The notes beneath the pieces are model-generated. The model was given only the letters and a program-made list of their open reading frames with translations, had not been told where the DNA came from and made no database searches. From positions 372,001 through 436,000 of the forward strand of contig VJWM01000178.1 of NCBI GenBank assembly GCA_010909165.1: a stretch of 64,000 nt of DNA, written 5' to 3'. The stretch is from Anthoceros angustus (taxonomy: Eukaryota; Streptophyta; Anthocerotopsida; Anthocerotales; Anthocerotaceae). The position numbers were made by a program, and so were the translations under genes. The number at the start of each line of letters is the position of its first letter. Positions within the stretch are counted from its first letter, which is position 1. Shown piece after piece: positions 47,653 through 57,656 of this stretch.

Positions 47653-48823
47653 TCTTCTCTTTCCAGGGATACTGATACGTTGAAGTCGTCAATCAGGCCT
47701 ATGACCACTGCAGTACTTCTTAGCAGCGGCTAGGGACGTCCCTGCAACATTGATCTGTGACCACGAATGGTGCATTCTCTCTGAAACGAGCATTGTGATG
47801 GTCATTTCAGTTTCTTGAATCATTCCAGATGGATCCGGCCTCGCACTCTTTCAATAATCTTTTCACTGTCTCTTGCTCACTTCGAGCTCAGGCCTTCAAG
47901 ACCAGACATCACATTCCCCCAAGTTTGATCATTTCAACTGTATTTAGAACTACTACTTAGCTGGTTCATCTGGTTATCTGTAGGGTTGTCCAACTTTGAA
48001 ATAATTGAGGTGTTCATGCTCAATACATCATTGTTCCGAAGATTAGAGCTGCCAATGTCTGCCATCCCATGTTTGTTAAATTACCTCAACTGAACTGTCT
48101 CACGCAAAGCCGGAGTCCACTGTTCACCTTTGCTTTCAATCTCCGCCTTTACGATCTCTGCTCTTCACCCTGTCATCAATGATGATGCTGTTTCAGAAGC
48201 TTCAGATCAACCAGCTAAGTAGCTGAAAAGAACAGAATCAAGGCGAGCTTAAGAGCAATCCAAGAACGCTTCTGCAAGGTTGAGCTTCACGCTTCAGCGG
48301 CGTCATGGCGATCACCTTGGCCCTTAACCTCGCCTTGGTTCTGTTCTTTTCAACTACTTAGTTAGTTGATCTGAGGCTTCTGGTTTTGAAGAACGTTACA
48401 CAACGTGAGTGACGACATTTGCTTTGACCTTGGGCCTTGGTTTTTCCATCATAAAAAACTCAGGGGTGTTGGGAGGGAAGCCACTGAAGGAATAGTTTCT
48501 CATCTCTTTGCACAAGACCGTAGTTCAAAGGTGTTGAGAAGGGAGCCAGCGTAGATTCATGTGACTTGCTGCTGCGTCACATTACATATGCGTGTGTAAT
48601 CACCCTATCCACTGTGGCGTTGGCTGGCGTTGCCTCGAGTCTAGGCAGATGGATGGCTTGGGTGAATGCGCTTCGCTCAAGATGTTTGGGCGTCTGTGAC
48701 TGGACGGACTTCCCTTCGAAATCTTTACGATTTCATGAACTGCCAGTGGTTACACTGTCTGCTCTGGGGTAAGGAACCGGAGTGAGAGATAATGACTGTC
48801 ACACCAATGGCGAATCGAGGTCT
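47653..48823. other. Spacer between the STIG1-like gene and TLP18.3
   Basis: Convergent 3' flanks of both genes. Most of it is shared with the left duplicate. It repeats parts of the upstream STIG1 leader (GCTTCTGCAAGGTTGAGCTTCACGC with GTCATGGCGATCACC at 48269-48316), as if a third, incomplete copy of the first exon lay here. Confidence 0.5.
48269..48360 (+). pseudogene. Remnant of another STIG1-like first exon
   Basis: CTTCTGCAAGGTTGAGCTTCACGCTTCAGCGGCGTCATGGCGATCAC, followed by codons like those of the signal peptide (LALVLFFST), resembles 47026-47106. No second exon follows. The left duplicate has the same remnant at about 37428-37510. Confidence 0.6.
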
Positions 48824-49937
48824 TCATTTCTTGACATACGCGTAATATTGGGCCATGGGGACGATGAAGGCAATGACCAAGAGGCCACCAACAACTATTG
48901 TAAACTGTCCCCGCTTTTCGTCAGTTTCTTCCTTGGTTTTGAAGTTGGATTCCCTCTTGTTGTCCTGGAAGGTTGGGCCTCCGGGGTCTGGCAGACCGTC
49001 AATCGCTGCCACCAGACGTTTGGCAGTACTGTACAGGGCCTCGTTGTACTTCTCGTCAGTAGCCAGCACTGCATAATGACAAGAAAATGAGGGTGGCATG
49101 AGGGACTAGTAACGTTTCTCAGACACAGCAACTGAGAGCTGGAGGGTCGGCAGCAAGCTTAAGGCGGCCAGGCCCGCTCAATGTTGTTACCTGGCAAGTT
49201 CTCGGAAACCACTGCCTCCAAAACAGAGTCACCAGCCGCACCCGTGAAGGCTGGCCCCCCGGTGACAGCACCTTCCTTCTGGGTTGTGACCAGCAACACG
49301 ATTCCCTTATTGTTGCCCTCCTCTAGAGTTGGATACCACTTCTCCAATACTTGGTCCGCAAATTCAAAGGCGTCTGCCTTGCTCTGTAGGAGATGAGCGG
49401 AGGAATTAGAGCAGAGCAGGAAAAAGATGAATGGCGATACTATTTCAAGCAGTATCAAAGAGGAGGAGTTCGAACCGTGAGCTTGCGGAGGGTGATGAAG
49501 TTGATGTGGTAACCTTTGCGCTCCTCCAGGTCGGTGAGGAGCCTCTTGAGGTCGGATTTGGTCACCCGGTTGAGCACGCCGGCATCGTCAAAAATGTAAG
49601 TGGGAGGAGGCCCCTCGTTCAGCACATTGAATTCGCTGGCATTGGCCACCGGAGACTGCAGCGGGGATAGCTGCAAGGCCGCTGACAAGGCTAGGGCCGC
49701 GAGGGCATTACCCGCAGAAGCCAGCCGGTCGGAAAGGGCGCCCGCGCGCACAGACGTTGACGAGCGAGCAGTGAGCTTGAGAGAAGAAGAGGAGGTCGAG
49801 GAGGAGCAGCGCTCGCCCCACACAAGCGACGTGAGCTGCTGCTGCTGCTGCTGCTGCGCCGGAAGTTGAACCTGCTGAGGGTGCGGCAGCATCGAAGCCC
49901 GGCCAACGGTTTCCGCTATCGCCATCGCCATCGCCAT
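48824..49937 (-). CDS. TLP18.3-like TPM-domain thylakoid protein (PSII repair)
   Basis: Homologue of the thylakoid-lumen 18.3-kDa protein, a TPM-domain acid phosphatase-like protein that assists photosystem II repair. Exons 49937-49476, 49383-49191 and 49068-48824 join in phase to 299 residues, close to the family's length. The N-terminus is a bipartite plastid and lumen signal containing a run of seven Gln (CTG repeat near 49836-49858) and ending in LQSPVANASEFNVLNEGPPP. The TPM domain has TYIFDDAGVLNRVTKSDLKR, then FADQVLEKWYPTLEEGNNKG, then IVLLVTTQKEGAVTGGPAF. The last exon has LYSTAKRLVAAIDGLPDPGG and the membrane anchor IVVGGLLVIAFIVPMAQYYA. Its last exon also exists as a dead copy at 38041-38288. 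Confidence 0.93.
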
Positions 49938-50247
49938 GCCTTGAAGAACCAAACAGCAGAACACTTGCCTATTGCAAAAAGGAAGATATGCAAGAGAGCG
50001 TCCAACCTTAGCTTCCCCTCCACAGATCCACCAGAGCCAACCACGTCGGCATCACATAATCGCGGCACATCTGCTCTCCTCATCCAATCCAGTACTACCT
50101 ACTTTAGTGCAGGTAAGCAAAAGCGTAAAAAGTCCGCCATGAAAAACCAACACGTCAAAAAAGGCATTACCTAAGCCATTTCTTGGGCTGTTTTCATGCA
50201 GTTGGAAGAGGCGTATGTTCATTGTGCGTGGGAACAAGTTGCGGATC
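49938..50247. promoter_or_regulatory. TLP18.3 upstream region
   Basis: Only about 0.3 kb separates the TLP18.3 start from the end of LpxK, both on the minus strand, so the TLP18.3 promoter must be here or within the LpxK 3' end. A repeated GCCATC run (about 49921-49937) forms the ATG region and codes for the MAMAMA start. Confidence 0.5.
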
Positions 50248-52045
50248 TCAGGTCCCAGGGTCACCACGGATGGATATAGGAAACCCGCTTTTCTGCAAAG
50301 GGCCACAAATGGCCCTAGCCAGCAGCCTATCTAAGTGTTGTAGAGTTGATGCCTCATCCAACAGTATCAAAGTCGAATGCAGGACCAGCACGTCTGCTCC
50401 CTTCAACTGGGAAAAGGCACCAGGATCTCTCATGTAGTCCTGGTTCAAACGGCCAAAACAGCGTGAGCAGGAGTTACACCAATACGTCCAGCAAGAGGAG
50501 TAGCTGCACACTTAAAGCAAGGAGAGGCAGCAGCAGTAGGCTCGCTGCTTACTTTTTCGGTTATGACAAGCAAGACCTTTTCCGGGAACTCCTGCTGCAA
50601 CTCCAAGATCTTTGCCTCTAACAAACTAATGTCCTGAGCAGGCAGAAGAGAAAGCTTTGAGCAAAATCATTGACGTGGCGGCAGATATGGAAATACTACA
50701 AACAAAATAGTGTTCAACTAACCTTCGATGTGAAGTGATGGTGGTCACTGAACATCATGTCCGCAACATGCAGAGGTCCCAGCTGCCACCACAAGGCGAG
50801 ACAAGCTATAAGGACGAGAACAGAAAGACAAAAAGAAAAAAGACAGTAAACCTCCTGGCCGACAGGATAATCTAACCTGCTTCACCACCAGTGACAAGGA
50901 CTCGGGACAGCCCACCCCAGAAACGCAAAGCACAACCTTGCCCTTCACCTTGCTCAAAGGCACAGTCAGGCTGTCCCCTACGTGAGCATCAGGCATTCTG
51001 CTCAAGTGCAAAGGAGCCATCCGTGAGTGCAAGCAGAGCGCATTGGCCTTCACCATCGACCTCAACCTAACCAACCGGGAGGATGGCACCTGCACAACCA
51101 TGGCCGAGTCCCTACAGATATTCCTCTCACCCAAGCCTTAATCTCAGACCTGTCCAACCTGTTTACAAACGCTTCTCACCAAGTCTGCATGATGAATGAC
51201 GACAACATCCGCCCTTCTCAACTCCTCCACAGGTTCTCTCAGAGGGCCTCGGGGCAACAACTTGCCATTCCCCCACCCAGTTAGCGCATTCACCATCACA
51301 ACCTCAAGGTCCTTCACCAACCCCCATTGCTGGACAACAGACGATACACCAATCAAACGAAGCCCCAGAAGAACCATAACGTGCTCCAGAGACAACACCT
51401 GATTCACACAAACTCTACCTGCATACCGTCATCCAGAATCACAACACCAATTCCGTGCATAGCCGAGCTTTCCATCGCTCCCTGAGGCGACACTTGGATA
51501 CCGCTCGCCCGCCTCCGGAGCTCCTCAGGGCCAACAACACCTCGCTCCCGCAGGAACCGCGCGGCCACACTCGCTCGATCAGCGCCACACCCGACATCCG
51601 CACGCGGCCGCAAATGCCTGGCAAGAAGGCGGACCTCGTCTCCTCCGCCATATCCCTGCACCCAGCTGCACACAATCAATGCATGAGCCCGAGCTCCAAT
51701 TGCAAAGCACCAGAACCCGCGGCAACACGGAATGCTCACCCGGCTAAGCACCAGGGGCCGGATTCCCGCTGCAATGCAGGCGCGGGCCAAAAACTCCGCC
51801 ATGGGCGTCTTCCCGGTTCCGCCCCAAGTGAGATTGCCCACGCTCAGGACCGCGACTGGCAGGCGGCGCTGGCGCAGCACTCGCCATCGGTACAGCACCA
51901 GGCGCAGGCGCAGCAAGCAGGAGTACACCAGAGACGCAGCGGAGAGCACCGGCTTCAGACTCCGCTCCAGCAGCGGCGCGGGCAGGGCCCGATCGTGGAC
52001 GCTGTCGGCCGACAGCCGCACCACCGCCTGCTTCACCCTCTCCAT
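50248..52045 (-). CDS. LPXK: Tetraacyldisaccharide 4'-kinase (LpxK homologue)
   Basis: Phosphorylates the lipid A disaccharide precursor. Plants keep this pathway in mitochondria, where it makes lipid A-like molecules. Seven exons: 52045-51740, 51655-51419, 51329-51180, 51089-50877, 50782-50723, 50633-50553 and 50439-50248, 412 residues, all in phase. Visible are the P-loop SVGNLTWGGTGKTPMAEFLA, then GYGGGDEVRLLARHLRPRAD, VVILDDGMQ followed by WGLVKDLEVVMVNALTGWGN, then LLPRGPLREPVEELRRADVV and VIHHADL, VVLCVSGVGCPESL, MMFSDHHHFTSKDI and LLVITEKDYMRDPGAF. The start is taken at MERVKQAVVRL, which aligns with plant homologues. The frame is open further upstream. It begins 22 bases after the stop of the PPR gene on the same strand. 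Confidence 0.93.
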
Positions 52046-52067
52046 CACGCCATAGCCGCCTTCATTC

Positions 52068-55000
52068 CTAAGCCCCACTCGTGTGGGTTTTGGAAAATTT
52101 GTCTCCCTCCAGATGTAGCAATTCCCCTCCTTGTTCCAGGTGAAAAACATCTCGCTGAGCCTTGCATGTAGCTACACCTCCAATCTCAAGATGCTTCGTA
52201 TCCCCAACCAAAAACCCATGCACCAGTCCATCCAAATCTGTCCACCAGCTCTGGCCTGGCTGCTTCCAGGCCCCATAACCAATTCTCCTCACCTGCATCT
52301 CCTGCGCATGATCCCACATCTGGGCACCCGTGTATATGCTCGACATCAACACATACGCTGCAGCGTCTTTCTTGTCGAGTTTCACTGCTTCATCAAAAGC
52401 ATGGCATCCCACCTCCACATTGCCCCACTTTCGACAAGCATTCAACAGAGTGTGCCAAACTGCAGCATTAGCTTGGACAGGCATTGCCCTTATCAATGCT
52501 AGCGACTCGTTGAGTTGGCCTGCACGGCCCAAGAGATCCACCATGCAAGTGTAGTGCTCCACTGTAGGACTGATGCCATAATCTTTCCTCATGGCCTCAA
52601 AGTACTCCCGCCCTTTGTCCACTAGCCCTGCATGACTGCATACTGTGAGTACACTAAGGAATGTGATGCTGGAAGGCTGTATGTCATCCTCTCTCATTCT
52701 GCAGAACAGGTCAAAGACCACTTCACTGTCTCCTTGACGAGTGTAGCCTGCAATCAGTGCATTCCAGGTGACAACATCTTTTTCAGGCAATGCCTCGAAC
52801 ACATGTTGCGCATCAAACATACTCCCTGATTTCCCATACATGTTTATCAAACTGCGGGCTACAAGGACATCAGCTTGGAGCCCTTGTTCTTTGATCTGTG
52901 CATGAAGCTGCTTTCCCATATGCAAAGCTGCTCCGTTTCCACATGCCTGCAGGAGGCAAGTATATGTAAACGAATCAGGTGCAACGACGCCTTCATCTGC
53001 CATAGCACTGTAAAGGCACAGAGCTTCCTGCCCCATTCCCTGTTGGGAATATCCTGCTATAAGTGTTGTCCATGTCACCACATTTTTCTCACAGAGCCCA
53101 TCAAAAACGCCCTGAGAATCCTCCAGACTGCCACACTTCGCGTACATGTTCACCAAACTGCTGGCTATAAACAAATCAGCTTGAAGCCCTCGTTCTTTAA
53201 TTTGTGCATGAAGCTCCTTCCCTTTATCCAAAGCTGGGGGGCCAACACATGCACATGCTTGAAGGAGGTACACAAATGTCAGCCCAACAGGTACTGCCAA
53301 GCCTTCTTCCTGCATTGTATTGTATCGACGGAGGGCTTCCTGACCCATGCCGTTTTGAGAATATCCTGCTATAAGAGCCGTCCACGTCACAATGTTTCTC
53401 TGACCAAGCCCGTCAAACACAGCCTGAGCATCTTCCATGCTGCCACACTTAGCATACATGTTAACCAAGCTTGACCCTAAAATCACATCAGCCTGAAGTC
53501 CTCGTTGTCTAATCTCTGCATGAAGCTGTTTCCCCTCTGCCAAAGCCCGGTTGCCTACACTTGCACATGCCTGCAGTAGAGAGACAAATGTTACACAATC
53601 CGGTACAGTAACGCCTTCTTCCTGCATAGCACTGTAAAGAAGAAGAGCTTCCTGACCCATGCCTTGCTTTGAGTATCCTGCTAAAAGCGCTGTCCATGTC
53701 ACCACATCTTTTTGAGTGAGTCCATCGAACACTCTCTGGGCGTCTCCAAGGCTGCCACACTTTGCATACATGTTCACCAAACAGTTGGCTATGAAGTCAT
53801 CAACTTGATGTCCTTGTTCTCTAATTTGTGCATGAAGCTGCCTACCCTTGTCCAAAGCCGAGGTGCCGACACTTGCACATGCCTGCAGGAGGCACACAAA
53901 AGTTACAGAATCAGGTGCAGCCACACCACCTTCTTGCATCATGCTGTAAAGGCGCAGTGCATCATGACCCATGCCCCGCTGGGAATATCCTGCTATCAAC
54001 GCGGTCCATGTCACGACATTCTTTTGACCGAGCCTGTCAAACACCACCTGAGCGTCGTCCAAGCTCCCACACTTGGCATACATGTTTACGAGGCTGCAGC
54101 CCAATAGGACTTCAGTCTCAAGTCCTTGTTCTCCAATCTGTGCATGAAGCTGTCTCCCCTTTTCCAAAGCTGGACCGCCCACACTTGCACATGCCTGCAG
54201 GAGAGATGCAAATGTCACAGCGTCGGGTACAGCAGTTCCTTCCTTCTGCATGGCACTGTAAAGACAGAGCGCTTCCTGAGCCATGCCCTGCTGCAAATAT
54301 CCTCCTAGCAAAGCTGTCCAGGTCACCACGTTCTTGTTACCAAGTCCGTCAAACACTCTCTGAGCGTCTTCCAAGCTGCCACACTTTGCATACATGTTCA
54401 CCAAGCTATTGGCCACAAACACATCAGCTTCATACCCTCCTTCACTAATTCTTGAGTGAAGCTGCTTACCAATTGCCAAACCTGGAGAGCCCACACTTGC
54501 ACAAGCCTGGAGGAGGCACAAGAAGGTTACAGAAGTAGGTGAAGCAGTAACTTCTTCTTCCATAGCACTGTAAAGACGAAGCGCTTCCCAGCCCAACCCC
54601 TGCTGGGAATATCCTGCTATTATGGCATTCCAAGTCACTATATCCTTTCGACCAAGTCCGTCAAACACTTTCTGAGCATCCTCCAAGCTGTCACACTTTG
54701 CATACATGTCCACCAGGGCATTACAAACAAACAAACTATGGTCACTCCCAGAGGCCAACACATCGGCATGCACCTGCTGCCCAGTTTTTAAGTCTGCTCC
54801 CCTTGCACAAGCCTGAAGGGCTGCCACAAACACATGCCCATCTGGCTTCACACCTGACCTTCGCATCCGCTTATACAGCTGTATGGCCTGCTCAGGTTTT
54901 CCGTGGCGAACATTTGCAGAAATGACGGAAGACCACATGAAGGCATCTGGTTTGGCAGCCACGGTAAACACATCCATCATTTCAGCCAACAGGGCATGGG

Positions 55001-55346
55001 CAGCATACATTCGCATGATGTGGTTGCACAAAAAAGTATCCGACTCATACCCCTTCATCACCACCAAAGCATGGACACGGCGACCCACAACCGGATCCCT
55101 CTGAGTTTCACACCTTTTTATGACAGCACGAAAAAGAGATTGAGCAATACAACAGTCTATCTGCACCAGAACTCCCAGAGCCTCCGCAGCTTCATTGAGC
55201 TGCCCCTGCTGACATAGATGGCTCACAGTTTCAGCCGTCACGTCCCACTGATATCCTGCAGCGCTGAATTTGAGGTCCGCCATCCCACCAACTTTCCTTG
55301 GCCGCCACAGTTGTCGCCCACTCCGTAGCTGAAGTGCAATACCCAT
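52068..55346 (-). CDS. PLS-class pentatricopeptide repeat protein, E/E+ type without DYW domain
   Basis: An organellar RNA-binding protein, probably for C-to-U editing or another RNA processing step. It is intronless, 1092 residues from the ATG at 55346 (the frame is open to 55436 but without an earlier ATG). The basic N-terminus (MGIALQLRSGRQLWRPRK) suits an organelle signal. Seven or eight long modules of about 100 residues follow, each with an SLVNMYAKCGSLEDAQ-VFD motif, a VVTWTALIAGYSQQG motif, a LYSAMQEEG-PD--TF motif and a QLHAQI--QG motif. The end has MVDLLGRAGQLNESLALIRA, AAVWHTLLNACRKWGNVEVG and SWWTDLDGLVHGFLVGDTKH (E and E+ motifs). After that about 43 unrelated residues replace the DYW domain. 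The stop (52068-52070) lies 22 bases from the LpxK start. Confidence 0.93.
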   Translation of the reverse strand: MGIALQLRSGRQLWRPRKVGGMADLKFSAAGYQWDVTAETVSHLCQQGQLNEAAEALGVLVQIDCCIAQSLFRAVIKRCETQRDPVVGRRVHALVVMKGYESDTFLCNHIMRMYAAHALLAEMMDVFTVAAKPDAFMWSSVISANVRHGKPEQAIQLYKRMRRSGVKPDGHVFVAALQACARGADLKTGQQVHADVLASGSDHSLFVCNALVDMYAKCDSLEDAQKVFDGLGRKDIVTWNAIIAGYSQQGLGWEALRLYSAMEEEVTASPTSVTFLCLLQACASVGSPGLAIGKQLHSRISEGGYEADVFVANSLVNMYAKCGSLEDAQRVFDGLGNKNVVTWTALLGGYLQQGMAQEALCLYSAMQKEGTAVPDAVTFASLLQACASVGGPALEKGRQLHAQIGEQGLETEVLLGCSLVNMYAKCGSLDDAQVVFDRLGQKNVVTWTALIAGYSQRGMGHDALRLYSMMQEGGVAAPDSVTFVCLLQACASVGTSALDKGRQLHAQIREQGHQVDDFIANCLVNMYAKCGSLGDAQRVFDGLTQKDVVTWTALLAGYSKQGMGQEALLLYSAMQEEGVTVPDCVTFVSLLQACASVGNRALAEGKQLHAEIRQRGLQADVILGSSLVNMYAKCGSMEDAQAVFDGLGQRNIVTWTALIAGYSQNGMGQEALRRYNTMQEEGLAVPVGLTFVYLLQACACVGPPALDKGKELHAQIKERGLQADLFIASSLVNMYAKCGSLEDSQGVFDGLCEKNVVTWTTLIAGYSQQGMGQEALCLYSAMADEGVVAPDSFTYTCLLQACGNGAALHMGKQLHAQIKEQGLQADVLVARSLINMYGKSGSMFDAQHVFEALPEKDVVTWNALIAGYTRQGDSEVVFDLFCRMREDDIQPSSITFLSVLTVCSHAGLVDKGREYFEAMRKDYGISPTVEHYTCMVDLLGRAGQLNESLALIRAMPVQANAAVWHTLLNACRKWGNVEVGCHAFDEAVKLDKKDAAAYVLMSSIYTGAQMWDHAQEMQVRRIGYGAWKQPGQSWWTDLDGLVHGFLVGDTKHLEIGGVATCKAQRDVFHLEQGGELLHLEGDKFSKTHTSGA

Positions 55347-55467
55347 GATTTCCACAGGCACAGCCAACACCTGTGACGACGTGATTGAACCCGACGGAAC
55401 CCAGCTTTTGGCGGCCGGCTGGACTAGCTGAGCCAATTACAGTGTCCATGTCCAGATACGCTACCAG

Positions 55468-55545
55468 ACAATAAAACGCTCGAACAATGAGCACACCAAG
55501 GTATGGACAATAAAACGCTCGAACAATGAGCACACCAAGGTATGG
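55468..55545. repeat. Exact 39-bp tandem duplication upstream of the PPR gene
   Basis: Two identical head-to-tail copies starting ACAATAAAACGCTCGAACAA at 55468 and 55507, about 120 bases before the PPR start codon. Lack of any difference points to a recent event. Its place suggests the promoter or leader. Confidence 0.9.
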
Positions 55546-56681
55546 AACAAGCATTTCTCACCAGCCTCCCAAGCTACCGAGGCGGCCTCCAACGATGTTT
55601 CTCCGTTATCCAAGATGTCCGGCCCGGCCTCATGCAAAATGCGAAACGTCCCGAGAGAAGCCTTTCCCATAAGGTAAAAGGCAGAAGCAAGGGATTGTTC
55701 ATTTGTGTTGAAGTTTTGAACTCGAATTGAGATGGAGACTATTAGAGAGTTTGCGGGCAACGTGAATTAAAACGGGCCGCTAGAAGTACGATGGCCCCTG
55801 TCACGATGTTCATGACCTCAAACTGTATTTTTCCATGTGCCCAGCCCAAGCATCTGGTCTTAGTTGCGTCGACGAATCGGGCGCGGGATGCAGTGGTGGA
55901 AGTGTCGGGCGGTGGCGGGGGGTGGGTAAGCGTGTCCGCTGACCGTGTGTCTGCCATTGTCGCGGTTGCACGATCCACGATCCGTTCTACGTCGAGGCCC
56001 CCTCGGCGCGGGCTAGCGCGAGCGTAAGCCGGCGGCGATCGCATGTTGCTAGTTTGAGTTCAAGTTTCTCGCTCGCTATGCAGGTCATCCAAGGACACCG
56101 TGGAAATCTTCAATTGGGCCGCGTAGAGTGGTGCACATCAAAGACCTAACCGCACGGCATATCACTTGTGTCTGCAACCAAAAAAAGCACACCAGCTGTT
56201 CGTCTATCTGAGGGGGCGCTGAGGATTTGGGTCACTGGGATTGGGCGCCTCTTCTCCGAGAACTGAATCTGCTCAGCTGTTGACACGGCTGCTCTGTCGC
56301 AGCAGAGATTGCGTAGTGCCCAGCAGTTTCGGCCCGAGGAGGACAGTAGAGGGTGTGAAGAGAGGAGAAGCACGCAAGCTTAGCACCTTGTACATCGAGG
56401 CGGTGGACTGTCACTCCTTTGATGCCTGCAGGCGCATGGTCTTGTGTTTGCAGGGTGTACGGTGCGTCGATACTGAGCTGCAGCCAGGCGCACAGTGCTC
56501 CACTGCTGCTGGTGCCTGCTGCAGCAACCTGACCGTTCATCCAGGGACTGCTGCAGTCACATGAAACTTTTGTTATAAGAGAACAGAGAGTGGAGGCGGA
56601 GAGCTCAACTGGCAGAAAACAAAACAAAACGCTGTCTCACCTGGGTGCTTGTCTTCATCCATGACAGCGTCCATTGAGCCG
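55546..56681. other. Upstream of the PPR gene, nothing certain
   Basis: A 100-codon minus-strand frame from an ATG at 56044 to 55742 is the longest. It is rich in Arg, Thr and Pro and ends in a hydrophobic stretch (MNIVTGAIVLLAARF), but matches nothing I know. I do not annotate it as a gene. Confidence 0.35.
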
Positions 56682-57480
56682 TCAGTCATTTCCTTGAGGG
56701 TGGTCAACATCTATCATTACTGCATTAGCAGTGTCCCGTGTGCCCTCAATCTCTGTGTCCTCCTTTTCGTTGTTCTTCCCCAGTTCGCCTTCTGCAGGGC
56801 TGCTGCCTTCAGCTGCAGCTCGCCCTTGGAAGATTCGGCTGTCCCCTCGAACTTCGGGAACGAAATTGCCCATCACAGCCCGATTCTGTCACCTCACAAA
56901 CTCCGCATCTCCAGCCACACTTTCTGTTCCTCGGACAGACATATCGGCGCCATAGTAGTCACACTGAATCTCTGCTTCATGGCTGGCACCCATCCCAACA
57001 CTCCCACCCACAACTATGCTTACTACCCCACGAGTCCCAGTGCGAATGATTGCCGCACTTGTATCGCCACCTTCTTCACCCCCTCCTTCATCACTTTTTT
57101 TGAGACAGCCTGGGAATCCTTGCTTTAAGCGCTGCGACACATACTGTGCTGCGCCTGCGGCACAGCGCGGACACCCTCGTCCTGTCCATCACATTCACTT
57201 CTCTTCACACTTACCACTGAGGAAGTTGTCCACACTTTCCATGGAGTTGTCCTGCTTGTTCTGTTGACAGGTGTCTATCGCCCGCACGGACGACGAGCGA
57301 TCGGTAAATCTAGACTCGACCATTTGGCCCAGGAAGAAACCGATCCACTCCGAAGCTCCCTCTCGGTCATTTCTCTGTCTCAAGCTTGGACACTGATCTG
57401 TCACCGCTGCTCCCCTGGAAACCTGGTCAACAGCAGAACCTCCTCCAGCGCGTCAGCGTTTTGAGGAGTCCGTGGCACAA
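56682..57480 (-). CDS. Possible gene of unknown function, model incomplete
   Basis: The minus strand has three consecutive protein-like blocks separated by usable splice signals: SEWIGFFLGQMVESRFTDRS with NKQDNSMESVDNFLS before a GTAAGT at about 57217; then, after a CGCAG acceptor, LKQGFPGCLKKSDEGGGEEG up to about 56890; then, after GACAG, NRAVMGNFVPEVRGDSRIFQ up to a stop at 56682 (VMIDVDHPQGND). The composition is acidic and Gly/Glu-rich as in nuclear or disordered proteins. I know no family for it and cannot place a start codon. It lies between ELF4 and the PPR gene on the same strand. Confidence 0.3.
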
Positions 57481-57656
57481 CGCTTCCCCTTCCCTACTTC
57501 GCCCTGATCAACCACGGTCCCTTGAGCACTGTCCGCTTCAATCTGCCGACTCTGAGCAGCATCCACAGTGCTCCCACCATAGGCAACTCATGGTTTCGGA
57601 TCACGAGGCAGAGCAGGGAGCAGGGAGCAGATTGCCGTGCCATGGGGAAACCGTGG

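Larger units (their letters stand above)
46855..49163. repeat. Segmental duplication, right copy
   Basis: Direct-orientation partner of 36018-38391. This copy keeps the TATA-like sequence, both exons of the STIG1-like gene, and the TLP18.3 exon in its native gene, so it is probably the original or at least the functional copy. Confidence 0.85.

Noticed and set aside
51455-52171. 238-codon plus-strand frame opposite LpxK
   Set aside because: It is the antisense shadow of LpxK exons 1-2, which match the family on the minus strand.
55347-55436. Longer PPR protein starting at 55436
   Set aside because: That codon is TTG; the first ATG in frame is at 55346.
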